A program made the translations under genes and the position numbers. This document shows, in pieces, positions 1 to 7,601 of a stretch of DNA of 64,000 nt. The stretch is taken from contig JBHEMZ010000115.1 in NCBI GenBank assembly GCA_046262315.1, forward strand, positions 1-64,000. Reading direction: 5' to 3'. Source of the stretch: JACVRM01 sp046262315. GTDB taxonomy: Bacteria > Actinomycetota > Thermoleophilia > Gaiellales > Gaiellaceae. Below the pieces are notes generated by a model. It searched no databases. It saw nothing but the letters and a program-made list of their open reading frames with translations, and was not told the origin of the DNA. The first letter of the stretch is position 1; each line of letters opens with the position of its first letter.

Positions 1-1
1 C

Positions 2-139
2 GCCTACCCCAGCAGCAGCCACCGCGCCCAAGCCCTCCCCAGCTACCTCCGCTGGTACAACCACCACCGACCGCACAGCTCGCTCGGCGGCCAACCGCCG
101 ATCAGCCGCGTCTCACAGGTCTGTGGGTCCCACAGCTAG
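2..139 (+). pseudogene. IS481-like transposase, C-terminal end (cut by window edge)
   Basis: The reading frame open at the left edge ends at 139 and encodes 45 residues. It contains the motif RWYNHHRPHSSLGGQPP, the hallmark end of the integrase-core (rve, DDE) domain of IS481/IS3-type transposases, which cut and join DNA at element ends. Only the C-terminus is visible, so whether the rest is intact lies outside the window. No terminal inverted repeat could be recognised in the bases that follow. It is typed as a fragment because only the end is seen; an intact transposase continuing leftwards is equally possible. Confidence 0.75.
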
Positions 140-387
140 TCAGCGTCCTGGTTTGCGACACGAAACGGTACGAGTAGCTCGTCTTCGAGTTGCTTCCCGC
201 GCCGCTCCTCGGCCAGGATCAGAGCAGAGACCAGCGTGCGCGGAGACGGGCGCGTGTGCCCGATCGCTCGGACCGAATCCTGAAGCGCAGCCAGCCGCTT
301 GGCCGTGGCGTCCGACATCGCGAAGTCGAGCCGGTTGGACTTGCGCGGCCTGCCGCGACCCGGCGGTCCTTGGCTGGTCGTCGCCAT
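136..387 (-). CDS. Small hypothetical protein, basic N-terminus
   Basis: An 83-residue frame starting MATTSQGPPGRGRPRKSN; I do not recognise the family. The GRGRPRK stretch is an AT-hook-like basic patch, followed by a predicted helical region (SDATAKRLAALQDSVRAIG) that could suit a small DNA-associated or ribbon-helix-helix-like protein, but this is only a guess. A GGGAGG lies about 16 bases upstream of the chosen ATG, rather far. The in-frame extension upstream runs through the tRNA-like element and is unlikely to be coding. Its end overlaps the last bases of the transposase fragment on the other strand. Confidence 0.5.
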   Translation of the reverse strand: MATTSQGPPGRGRPRKSNRLDFAMSDATAKRLAALQDSVRAIGHTRPSPRTLVSALILAEERRGKQLEDELLVPFRVANQDAD

Positions 388-500
388 CCGGTTGCCTTGG
401 TAACCTCCCGCGAAGAGGAATTTCCGGACGCTCCGGAAATAATCGGAAGGTCCCGACTGTACTAAGCTCCCGCGGCTCGGGAGGACGACTACGGAGAGAT

Positions 501-569
501 GTGGAGGCGGCGAGAGTCGAACTCGCATCGGGATGGTTTTAGAGACCTCCGGCATGAACCCACCGCCCC
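501..569 (-). other. tRNA/tmRNA-like element (possible pseudo-tRNA or att remnant)
   Basis: On the minus strand a perfect T-arm is visible: stem GCGAG/CTCGC around the canonical loop TTCGACT, followed by CCGCCTCCAC. A 5' strand GGGGCGG can pair with CCGCCTC (one G-T). Between them is a hairpin with loop CTCTAAA, on a stem GGA-GGT/ACC-a-TCC with one bulged A, formally a CUA anticodon. The D-arm is very short and the 3' end reads CAC rather than an encoded CCA. It may be a degenerate tRNA, a suppressor-type tRNA, or the 3' end of a tmRNA/tRNA left as an integration scar beside the transposase fragment. The T-arm is clear; its identity is not. Confidence 0.4.
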
Positions 570-979
570 ACGTCAGACGAAGGGCCACCGGCAACGGTGA
601 CCCTTCTGATCTACAACACGATGCGGACGACGCTTTCTTCTGAAAATGGCAACTACAAGTCGCTACTGGCTCCTCCACGGCAACCAGGGGGCGCGCGATG
701 ACGCGTATCCGGAGGATCGTCGAGTTCGAGGGCGTCCGGGGTGCTCACGGTGCATGACCCTGACCGCAGCTACCAGCGCAATGCCGCTACCACGGTCGAG
801 TCAGACGAAGAGTCGCTGGCCAAGCAGGAGAAGCTGACCGACGCGATCGCGGCACCCCGGCGCGTGGTCTCGCGCAACGGCGGGGCCGAGGCGCGGCCAA
901 CGGCCGAAGCGCCCCCGGCAACTCGGCTGAGCCCGAGAAGCCGGAGAGCTTCGACGACGCGGCCGCTACGCGCCGAGCG
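570..979. other. Gene-poor stretch, no supported feature
   Basis: About 400 bases without a convincing gene. Open frames exist on both strands but have no recognisable domain, no good ribosome binding site and composition typical of antisense frames in high-GC DNA. The stretch begins at the tRNA-like element and ends at the stop codon of a secreted protein gene, consistent with a decayed insertion region. Confidence 0.5.
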
Positions 980-1903
980 TCAACAGACGCTTCCGTCGTT
1001 GTTGTTGTACCGGTCAAGAATCGACGCGAGCGTTCCCGCCTTCGATGCCTGCGCGGCAGTCATCATCGGACTGCCCGTCCCGGTGTAGTTGACGGCATCG
1101 AGCAACGCCTGTGCCTGGTTGATCGCGTTGCTGACGTTCGCACACGTCGTCGCTCCTGCCACCACGTTCAGCTTCGCCGCGAGCAAGTGCGCGGCGAGGT
1201 TGTACGCGGGATGGCTCGCCATGTTCGCGCCGGTGTTGACCGTCGACTTGTCGAGGACACGGACAGCCTCGAGGCACGTGTCGACGGCGAGGTCGCCGAT
1301 CATGATCGTGCCGCCGGCCCTCGCCAGCGTCTGGTCGAGCACGAACGCCTGGTTGCCGTTCGACGCCGAGCACGATGCGTGGTTCTTCCAGAAGCCCGGC
1401 GTTCGAGCGCTGCCGCATCCGGCTGACTGTCCGAGTGCCCAGGCGAGCAGCCGGTGCTCGGCTGGATAGGCCGTCGCTTCTCCGGTCAGCGTCTGTTTGA
1501 CGCTGCCGCGGACGAAGTCCACCTGCCAGAAGGAGCAGGCCGGCAAGCCCACCGTGAGCCTGTAGGTGCCCGTCGAAAACGTCCCGGTCGCGGACTCGAA
1601 GACCTGCTGCGGGTACGTGACCGCGTTCACCGGGCCGGACTTCGTGTAGCTGGCCAGCGAGAGCGTGACGGTAGCGCCGGGCGCCACCGTAAACGTTGCG
1701 GTGACTGTCTCGGTTCCGGTGGCCGAGTTGCCCGAGAACGTCAGCTGGCAGCTCGTCACGTACGTGTGGCCCGGCTGCCAAGGACAGTTCGTTACGTACG
1801 CCGGCGATGCGAGTGCCGGACCGGCGTAGAGGCCGAACGCGACCAACACGCCGGCGACGGCAAGGAGCCGGGCCCGCATCCCTAGCGAGCGTTGTTCATC
1901 CAT
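980..1903 (-). CDS. Secreted protein with TPGFWKNH motif
   Basis: A 307-residue exported protein. The start chosen (MDEQRSLGMRARLL) lies just after GGGGGGAGGG; the upstream ATG overlaps this ribosome binding site and is rejected. Residues about 8-35 form a signal peptide ending ALA/SPAY. The N-terminal half is beta-rich with paired Cys, and the central RTPGFWKNHASC motif occurs in secreted surface proteins of several phyla with unassigned function. The C-terminal half is helical with Cys pairs, and the final residue is Cys. No sortase or membrane anchor is visible. Function is unknown; it may be a surface or matrix protein. Confidence 0.7.
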   Translation of the reverse strand: MDEQRSLGMRARLLAVAGVLVAFGLYAGPALASPAYVTNCPWQPGHTYVTSCQLTFSGNSATGTETVTATFTVAPGATVTLSLASYTKSGPVNAVTYPQQVFESATGTFSTGTYRLTVGLPACSFWQVDFVRGSVKQTLTGEATAYPAEHRLLAWALGQSAGCGSARTPGFWKNHASCSASNGNQAFVLDQTLARAGGTIMIGDLAVDTCLEAVRVLDKSTVNTGANMASHPAYNLAAHLLAAKLNVVAGATTCANVSNAINQAQALLDAVNYTGTGSPMMTAAQASKAGTLASILDRYNNNDGSVC

Positions 1904-1961
1904 ACACCCTCCCCCCATTGTGAATCGAACACTGCGATCCTGACGGAATGGTCGCCCGGAT

Positions 1962-2399
1962 TCAACCGGCGACCAACTCGTCCGCGGTACGCTCGGGCGG
2001 AGGTGCGGCCATGACGCCGCGCCGCGTCTTGCGCGCCTGCGAGCAGCGCAGAGGCCATGTCGGCGAGGCCGGGACGCACCGGCTTGTCGAGGGGGTTGTC
2101 CAAGAGCGTTGACACTTGCACGAGCCCGATTTCCAAGCCTTCCTGCCGTGCTCGTGCGGCTTCCTCGTGAGCGCCGCGTGTGAAGCTGAAGGCAATGATG
2201 TAGGTGATGCCGTCCTGCAAGCGGTCCTCGAATGAGCGGACTTCGGCCTCGTCGCCTCAGATCACTTCGTAGTCCCGGTTCGAGAAGAACGGTCGATCGA
2301 GGTAGATCAGGTCAATGCACTCAGCGGGGAAACTGCGTGAGACGCTGGAAGCTCGTCGCAGTAAATGACCCCGGTTTCCAAGTGACTGACAGCAGCCAT
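1962..2399 (-). pseudogene. Site-specific DNA methyltransferase, broken and internally deleted
   Basis: Reading down the minus strand from 2399, pieces of an adenine-specific DNA methylase appear: METGVIYCDE-like start, then in another frame FPAECIDLIYLDRPFFSNRDYEVI (catalytic DPPF altered to DRPF), then a TGA where the family has Trp, then GDEAEVRSFEDR joined directly to the C-terminal motif ITYIIAFSFTRGAHEEAARA and LDNPLDKPVRPGLADM. A further frame change restores an end PPPERTADELVAG with stop at 1962. The whole central domain is missing. At least two frame changes, one stop and a large deletion show it cannot make an active enzyme. It belongs to the same debris as the transposase fragment. 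Confidence 0.7.
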
Positions 2400-2549
2400 G
2401 CGAGAAGGGCGGCGATCCTACGCCTATCGGAACGTGGCCGCCCGAAGCCACGTCCCGGCTTCCCTCTAACGAGGGGAACGCCTTCGCACCCCGTCGATAA
2501 GCTCCACTCATGCGTTTGCTTGCCATGCATGAGGGAGGATGCGGGGAAT

Positions 2550-2573
2550 ACTTGGGTTCGTCAAGTATATAAT
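2550..2573 (+). promoter_or_regulatory. LysR-type operator dyad and -10 box
   Basis: A perfect inverted repeat ACTTG-N7-CAAGT (2550-2566) is followed directly by TATAAT (2568-2573), 13 bases before the ATG of the LysR gene. LysR regulators usually bind such interrupted dyads at their own promoter. No purine-rich ribosome binding site lies between -10 and ATG, so the message may have a very short or no leader. A good -35 box is not evident, consistent with activator-type control. Confidence 0.55.
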
Positions 2574-2586
2574 CTCCTGAGCGCTT

Positions 2587-3489
2587 ATGGATACCCGCCA
2601 GCTTGCTGCCTTCTGCGCGACCGTCGACCGCAAGAGCTTCTCGCGCGCTGCCGAGCATCTCGGGCTCTCGCAGCCGGCAGTCAGCCTCCAGATCGCGGCG
2701 CTCGAGAAGCGGCTCGGGACGCGCCTGCTCGACCGTTCGGGACGGCGGGTCGAGCCGACCGAGGCGGGGTTGCTGCTCTACCGACGCGCGCAGCGCATGC
2801 TGCTGCTCGAGGAGCAGTTACTCGAGGAGGTGGCCGGTGACGAGCAAGGCGAGCCGCGCGGGAACCTGGAGATCGGCGCCTCCACCGGGCCCGGCGACAA
2901 CCTCGTGCCGCTCCTTCTCTGCGAGTTCCAGCAGCGCCATCCTGCGGTGCACGTCGCTCTCTCCGTCTTCGATACCCAGACGGTCGTCGACCTCGTCGCC
3001 GAACGCGAGCTCGAGCTCGGGGTCGTGGGCGCGGCGCGGCGCCACCGCTCGGTCCGCTTCGAGCCGCTCCTCCGCGACGAGATCGTGCTCGCCTGCCCGC
3101 CCGGTCACAGCTTCGCGGGCAAGACGGTCACGCTCGACGAGCTGCGCGCCGTGCCGCTCATCTTCATGCAGGAGGGCGCCGGCGTCCGCCAGGTGATCGA
3201 GGACGAGCTGCGGGGCGCGGGCGTCCGGCTACGCGAGCTCGACGTGCGGCTCGAGCTCGGCCTTCAGGAGTCGGTGAAGAGCGCCGTCCGCGCCGGCTAC
3301 GGCATCAGCTTCATCTCGGGGTCGGCGATCGAGGCCGACCTGAGCGCCGGCACGCTCGCCGCAGCGCGGGTCGAGAGGCTGGAGCCGGTGCGCGAGATCT
3401 CGCTCGTGCGCTCGACCGGCCGCGCGCTGACCCGCGCTGCCGAGGCGTTCCTCACCTTCGCACGCGGACGCCTTCACGGCACACCGTGA
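2587..3489 (+). CDS. LysR-family transcriptional regulator
   Basis: A 300-residue full-length LysR protein. Residues about 3-62 form the winged helix-turn-helix (FSRAAEHLGLSQPAVSLQIAALE); residues about 92-295 form the periplasmic-binding-protein-like effector domain, opening with LEIGASTGPGDNLVP. It heads a co-directional block and overlaps the next gene by 4 bases (GTGA), so it is probably co-transcribed with it and senses a metabolite of that pathway. The effector cannot be deduced. The domain start resembles CysB/CbbR-like members, which would fit either the organic-acid genes or the sulfur genes downstream. Confidence 0.9.
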   Translation: MDTRQLAAFCATVDRKSFSRAAEHLGLSQPAVSLQIAALEKRLGTRLLDRSGRRVEPTEAGLLLYRRAQRMLLLEEQLLEEVAGDEQGEPRGNLEIGASTGPGDNLVPLLLCEFQQRHPAVHVALSVFDTQTVVDLVAERELELGVVGAARRHRSVRFEPLLRDEIVLACPPGHSFAGKTVTLDELRAVPLIFMQEGAGVRQVIEDELRGAGVRLRELDVRLELGLQESVKSAVRAGYGISFISGSAIEADLSAGTLAAARVERLEPVREISLVRSTGRALTRAAEAFLTFARGRLHGTP

Positions 3490-4460
3490 TCGTCCGTTGG
3501 GGGCTGGACGAGCTTGCGCCGCTCCTTCGCGGGCTCGGAGCCGGGAGGCCGCTGCTCGTCACGAGCGAGCGTTGGAATGACATCGATCTCCCCGTGGGGC
3601 GGCGTTTCACTGGCGTCCGCTCTCACACGCCGGTCGAGACGGTTCGTGCCGCAACGGCCGCTGCGGACAGAGCTGACGCCCTCGTTCCCCTGGGCGGCGG
3701 CAGCGCGATCGACACCGCCAAGGCCGTTTCGGCAGAGACCGGCCTGCCGGTGGTCTCGATTCCGACCACCTACTCGGGCGCCGAATGGACGACTTTTTTC
3801 GGCATGCGAGACGAGCAGGCCGGGCGCAAGGGCGGAGGCTCGGGCGCGCGGCTTGCCGGGATCATCTACGAGCCTCGCCTGACGCTCGACCTCCCGCGCG
3901 ACCAGACGGGCGGCACCGCCATGAACGCGCTCGCGCATTGCGCTGAGGCGCTCTACACGCTGCGGCGAACCCCCGAGGGCGACCCGCCCGCGCTTGAGGG
4001 CGCCCGGCTGATCTCCGACTGGCTGCCGCGGACGCTCGATCGCCCGGACGACCTGGAGGCGCGCAGACGTCTGCTCGAAGGTGCAATGCTCGCCGGCGCC
4101 GCGCTGGCCGCATCGTTCATGGGCCTCGCGCACGCGATGGCACAGGCACTCGGCGGTCGCTTCGGCGTCGCGCACGGGGCCGCGAACGCGCTCACGCTCG
4201 CGCCTGCACTGCGGTTCAACGAGCCGGTCGTGAGCGACGCGATCGCCCGCTTGGCCGACGCGCTTGGCGCGGCAGACGCACCCGGCCGCGTCCAGGAGCT
4301 CGCCCGCCTCGCCGGCTTCGAGCGCCTGCGCGACCTGGGCGTCCCGGCGGAGGAGCTCGATGCGTCCGCGGCCGAGACGGTCGAGCGGCCCGCCGCGCGG
4401 GCGAATCCTCGCCCGGCCGGGGCCGCCGAGGTCGCCACGCTCCTTCGCTCCGTCTGGTGA
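3486..4460 (+). CDS. Iron-type alcohol dehydrogenase, maleylacetate-reductase-like
   Basis: A 324-residue group III (Fe-ADH) fold enzyme. The nucleotide-binding part has VPLGGGSAIDTAKAVS and IPTTYSGAEWT (residues about 75-105). The metal/active-site segment reads GGTAMNALAHCAEALY, with Asn where classical Fe-ADHs have Asp, and then GLAHAMAQALGG and AHGAANALTLAPALRFN. Asn-Ala-Leu-Ala-His and the lack of the full His set resemble maleylacetate reductases, which reduce maleylacetate to 3-oxoadipate with NAD(P)H. It starts with GTG overlapping the LysR stop. The C-terminus ends soon after the last helices, slightly shorter than typical (about 350). The true substrate may differ given the fumarase-type neighbours. 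Confidence 0.8.
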   Translation: MIVRWGLDELAPLLRGLGAGRPLLVTSERWNDIDLPVGRRFTGVRSHTPVETVRAATAAADRADALVPLGGGSAIDTAKAVSAETGLPVVSIPTTYSGAEWTTFFGMRDEQAGRKGGGSGARLAGIIYEPRLTLDLPRDQTGGTAMNALAHCAEALYTLRRTPEGDPPALEGARLISDWLPRTLDRPDDLEARRRLLEGAMLAGAALAASFMGLAHAMAQALGGRFGVAHGAANALTLAPALRFNEPVVSDAIARLADALGAADAPGRVQELARLAGFERLRDLGVPAEELDASAAETVERPAARANPRPAGAAEVATLLRSVW

Positions 4461-4503
4461 AATCCATAAGCACTGCTGATTCATTGCATTAACGAAGCCC
4501 GCT

Positions 4504-5709
4504 ATGATGCGCGCCGTGGGCGGTAACCCGTCATTCGACGTGCTCGTGGTCGGGAGCGGGGCGTCGGGACTCGCCTCCGCCGTGTCTGCGCGTGCCGCGG
4601 GCGCGCGCGTCGCGCTCGCGACGAAGGGCTCGCTCCAGTCCTGCAACTCGGCGAAGGCTCAGGGCGGCATCCAGGCCGCCTTCGGCGAGGACGACTCGCC
4701 CGACCAGCACGCCGAGGACGTGTGGCGCTCCTCGCACGAGACGGCTGACCGCCGGCTCGTTGAGGTGCTGACGGCCGAGGCGCCTCGCGCGATCCACTGG
4801 CTCGAGGAGCTGGGCGTCGAGTTCACGCGCCAGAACGGCGGCTACCGGCTGGCGCGCTGCGGAGGAGCATCGCGGAAGCGGTTGCTGCAGGTCGGCGATC
4901 GCACAGGGCTTGCGATCACGACTGCGCTCCGCGACGCGGCGGTGGCGTCCGGCGTTACGACGTTCGCGAAGGCGCCGCTCGTGTCGCTGGAAGTGCTCGA
5001 GAACGGCTGGCTCGCCCGCTGCGGTGACCACGAGCTGGAGGCCTCGATCGTCGTGCTCGCGGCCGGAGGGCGCTGCTACCGCGAGGCGGAAGAGCGGAAC
5101 GAGCTCTCGACGAATCATTCGGGCGCGACCGGGGAGGTCACTCGCATCGCGCTCGCGCTCGGCGCGAGAACACGCGACCTGGATGCGCTGCAGTACCACC
5201 CGAACGGCGGTGCGTGGCCGCCGAACCTGCAGGGATACTCGATCCCCGAGACGACGCGCGCATACGGCGCCGTGCTCCTGAACGTCGAGCGAGAGGAGTT
5301 CACCGACTCGCTCGGGCCGCGCGACGAGGTCTCGCAGGCAATCTTCGACGAGGTCGAGGCCGGCCGGGGCGTTCCAACGCCTGACGGACGCCCCGCTGTG
5401 TACCTCGACACGACGCGGATTGCCGAGGCTGACGCCGAGGTCTCGCTGCCCTACATGCTGAAGCGCTACCGCGCCGCAGGCATCGATCCCCTGCAGGAGC
5501 CGATCCTGACCTATCCAGTGCTGCACTATCAGAACGGCGGGCTCGTGATCGACGAGCACGGCGAGACGACACTCGAGGGCCTCTATGCCTGCGGCGAGAT
5601 CGCGGGCGGTACGCACGGGCGCAACCGCATGATGGGCAACAGCCTGCTCGAATGCACGGTGTTTGGCCGCCGCGCGGGGCGGGCTGCTGCCGAGCAGGCA
5701 CTGGCATGA
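4504..5709 (+). CDS. FAD-dependent fumarate reductase/L-aspartate oxidase-type flavoprotein (short form)
   Basis: A 401-residue flavoprotein. The N-terminal dinucleotide motif VVGSGASGLASA binds FAD, and SCNSAKAQGGIQAAF is the succinate dehydrogenase/fumarate reductase/NadB signature; LQYHPNG and GLYACGEIAGGTHGRNRMMGNSLLECTVFG complete the family set. The helical C-terminal domain of SdhA/NadB (about 130-180 residues) is absent, and no iron-sulfur or membrane subunit is adjacent, so a soluble oxidase/reductase of a 4-carbon acid or analogue is more likely than a respiratory subunit. A TATGAT hexamer overlaps the first ATG, so a GTG at 4516 is a possible true, perhaps leaderless, start. It overlaps the next gene by 4 bases. 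Confidence 0.85.
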   Translation: MMRAVGGNPSFDVLVVGSGASGLASAVSARAAGARVALATKGSLQSCNSAKAQGGIQAAFGEDDSPDQHAEDVWRSSHETADRRLVEVLTAEAPRAIHWLEELGVEFTRQNGGYRLARCGGASRKRLLQVGDRTGLAITTALRDAAVASGVTTFAKAPLVSLEVLENGWLARCGDHELEASIVVLAAGGRCYREAEERNELSTNHSGATGEVTRIALALGARTRDLDALQYHPNGGAWPPNLQGYSIPETTRAYGAVLLNVEREEFTDSLGPRDEVSQAIFDEVEAGRGVPTPDGRPAVYLDTTRIAEADAEVSLPYMLKRYRAAGIDPLQEPILTYPVLHYQNGGLVIDEHGETTLEGLYACGEIAGGTHGRNRMMGNSLLECTVFGRRAGRAAAEQALA

Positions 5710-6557
5710 CCGGACCGATCCGCTTCGACGGGCAGGTCGTCCTGGTCACCGGAAGCGGCCGCGGATTGGGCGCGGCGTACGCGACGGCGTTTGCTGCGCG
5801 GGGCGCGTCCGTGGTCGTGCACGACGCCGGAGTCGAGCCGGACGGCAGCGGCAGCGACCACGAGCTGGCCGACACGGTGGTCGAAGAGATCGTGCGCGCC
5901 GGGGGAACGGCAGCCGCCGCGTACGAGAATCTCGAGTCTGAGCACGCTTGCCGGCGCCTGGTCGAGTTCGCGATGGAACGGTTCGGGCGGCTGGACGCGG
6001 TCATCCACAACGCGGGCCTGGTCATCTGGGAGGAACTCGAGGACGCTCACCAAAGTTGGGAGCGCATGCGCCGTGTTCACGTCGACGCGCCCTTCCACGT
6101 CACCCGCGCGGCCTGGCCGGTCATGAAGGAGCAGGCGTACGGCCGCTTCGTCTTCACGACCTCCGGCCGGGCGATGGCGATGGATCGCACCCGGCCAGGT
6201 CTTGCCGCCTACGCGGTCGGGAAGATGGCGCAGTTCGGCCTGATGATCGTGGTCGCAGCCGAGGGTGCGCCGCACGGGATCCGGGCCAACGCTGTTGCCC
6301 CCGCCGCGGCGACCCGGGTGCTGCGTCGCCCCGTGGTGCCGGGAGAGCTGGAACCCGAGCAGGTGACCCCAGGCGTCGTATTCCTGGCTTCCGACCAGCG
6401 CGGGTTTTCCGGCAAGGTGCTCGAGGCGGCGGGCGGCGAGTTCGACGTGGCCGCCTGGAGCTCGAGCGAAGAGGTCGACTTCGGCCGCGAACCGGTGGAG
6501 CCTGACGTCATTGCAGAGCGCTGGGCCGAGATCGAAGGGGTTGCGCAACCGGCATGA
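5706..6557 (+). CDS. Short-chain dehydrogenase/reductase
   Basis: A 283-residue classical SDR. Cofactor motif VTGSGRGLGAAYA is near residue 17, NAG near residue 100 (IHNAGLVIWEE), catalytic Ser in TTSGRA and the YxxxK pair in AYAVGK. The N-terminal half resembles the hydroxyacyl-CoA dehydrogenase part of peroxisomal-type multifunctional enzymes, so a 3-hydroxyacyl or hydroxy-acid substrate is plausible. The start was chosen at the ATG overlapping the flavoprotein stop (ATGA); the longer frame upstream is not supported. It overlaps the fumarase alpha gene downstream by 4 bases and belongs to the same operon. Confidence 0.85.
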   Translation: MTGPIRFDGQVVLVTGSGRGLGAAYATAFAARGASVVVHDAGVEPDGSGSDHELADTVVEEIVRAGGTAAAAYENLESEHACRRLVEFAMERFGRLDAVIHNAGLVIWEELEDAHQSWERMRRVHVDAPFHVTRAAWPVMKEQAYGRFVFTTSGRAMAMDRTRPGLAAYAVGKMAQFGLMIVVAAEGAPHGIRANAVAPAAATRVLRRPVVPGELEPEQVTPGVVFLASDQRGFSGKVLEAAGGEFDVAAWSSSEEVDFGREPVEPDVIAERWAEIEGVAQPA

Positions 6558-7453
6558 GCGTCGTCACGACGACAGATCTCCAGCAGGCCGTAGAGGATGC
6601 CGCGGCCCACCTCTACGTCTGGGCCCTGAAGGACATCCCGCAGGATCTCCGCGACGCGCTGGCGGACGCGGCAAAGCGGGAGACGTCGGTGCCCGGGCGG
6701 CGCGTCCTGTCCACGATCCTGAAGAACGTCCAGATCGCGGACGACCAGAAGAACCTCGTCTGCCAGGACACGGGCATCGCGGTCTACACGTGTCGCGTCG
6801 GCGAGCACTTCCCGCTGCATCCCGCACGGATCTACGAGGCGCTGCGCGACGGTACCGCGCGCGCCACGCTCGAGCACCCGCTGCGGGCGAACGCCGTCCA
6901 CACGATCACGCGTGAGAACACCGGGCCGAACATCGGCTACCGGCTGCCGATCGTGCACTGGGAGTTCATCCCGGACTGGGACGGCCTCGACGTCAAGTGC
7001 GTGCCGAAGGGCTCGGGCTCCGAGAACATGAGCTTTTTGAAAATGTGCACTCCGGCGGACGGCGTGAAGGGGATCAAGCAGTTTGTGCTCGAGTCGATCG
7101 TCGGCGCCGGAGGGAAGCCGTGCCCGCCGGGAATCGTGGGCGTCGGCATCGGCGGCTCCGCCGACTACGCCATGTACCTGGCGAAGGAGGCGATCACACG
7201 TCCGGTCGGCACGCGGAACGCGGATCCCGAGGTGGCGAGGCTCGAGGACGAGCTCCTCGGGCTGCTGAACGAAACCGGCATCGGGCCGATGGGGCTCGGC
7301 GGGGATGTGACGGTGCTTCAGTGCCACGTGGAGCACGCCGACACGCACATGACGCTGAATCCGGTCGCGGTCAACTACCAGTGCTGGGCGGCGCGCCGCG
7401 CGTCGGCGCACGTTGCCGCGGACGGCACCGTCGAGTATGACCGCGAGGCCTGA
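6554..7453 (+). CDS. Class I fumarate hydratase/tartrate dehydratase-type, alpha subunit
   Basis: A 299-residue protein covering the catalytic N-terminal half of class I hydro-lyases (fumarase, L-tartrate dehydratase). Cys residues expected to hold the [4Fe-4S] cluster are visible in VCQDTGIAVY (near 70), FLKMCTPADGVKG and KPCPPGIVGVGIGGSAD. The C-terminal part carries LGGDVTVLQCHVEHADTHM. The separate alpha and beta subunits match the heteromeric form found in archaea and many bacteria. It overlaps the SDR by 4 bases; the beta subunit follows after a 148-base gap filled by a repeat. Fumarase is the default call; a tartrate or substituted-fumarate substrate cannot be excluded. Confidence 0.9.
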   Translation: MSVVTTTDLQQAVEDAAAHLYVWALKDIPQDLRDALADAAKRETSVPGRRVLSTILKNVQIADDQKNLVCQDTGIAVYTCRVGEHFPLHPARIYEALRDGTARATLEHPLRANAVHTITRENTGPNIGYRLPIVHWEFIPDWDGLDVKCVPKGSGSENMSFLKMCTPADGVKGIKQFVLESIVGAGGKPCPPGIVGVGIGGSADYAMYLAKEAITRPVGTRNADPEVARLEDELLGLLNETGIGPMGLGGDVTVLQCHVEHADTHMTLNPVAVNYQCWAARRASAHVAADGTVEYDREA

Positions 7454-7456
7454 ATC

Positions 7457-7580
7457 GTGACGCTTTTGGCACACACTCGTCACATCTCGCCTGGTGTAGG
7501 GGGTCTGACCCCGACTGGAGGAGTGTGACGCTTTTGGCACAGATGGGTCACACCTCGCCTGATATAGGGGGTCTGACCCC
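7457..7580 (+). repeat. Tandem 56-base palindromic repeat between fumarase subunits
   Basis: Two copies (7457-7512 and 7525-7580, period 68) share GTGACGCTTTTGGCACA, GTCACA/GTCACAC, CTCGCCTG and a terminal GGGGTCTGACCCC palindrome (6-base arms around T). Related copies lie at 37899-37955 (inverted), and shorter relatives of the palindrome lie at 34136-34150 and 61018-61034. It looks like a dispersed, non-coding, REP/MITE-like element. Sitting inside an operon, it could fold in the mRNA and set the ratio of the flanking subunits. Confidence 0.75.
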
Positions 7581-7601
7581 GCAAGAGGAGTCCCGCTAGC
7601 C

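Noticed and set aside
4460..4515. A strong promoter before the flavoprotein gene
   Set aside because: A TATGAT hexamer is present at 4503-4508 but overlaps the ATG, and no -35 element is found at a proper distance; kept only as a remark on the start site.
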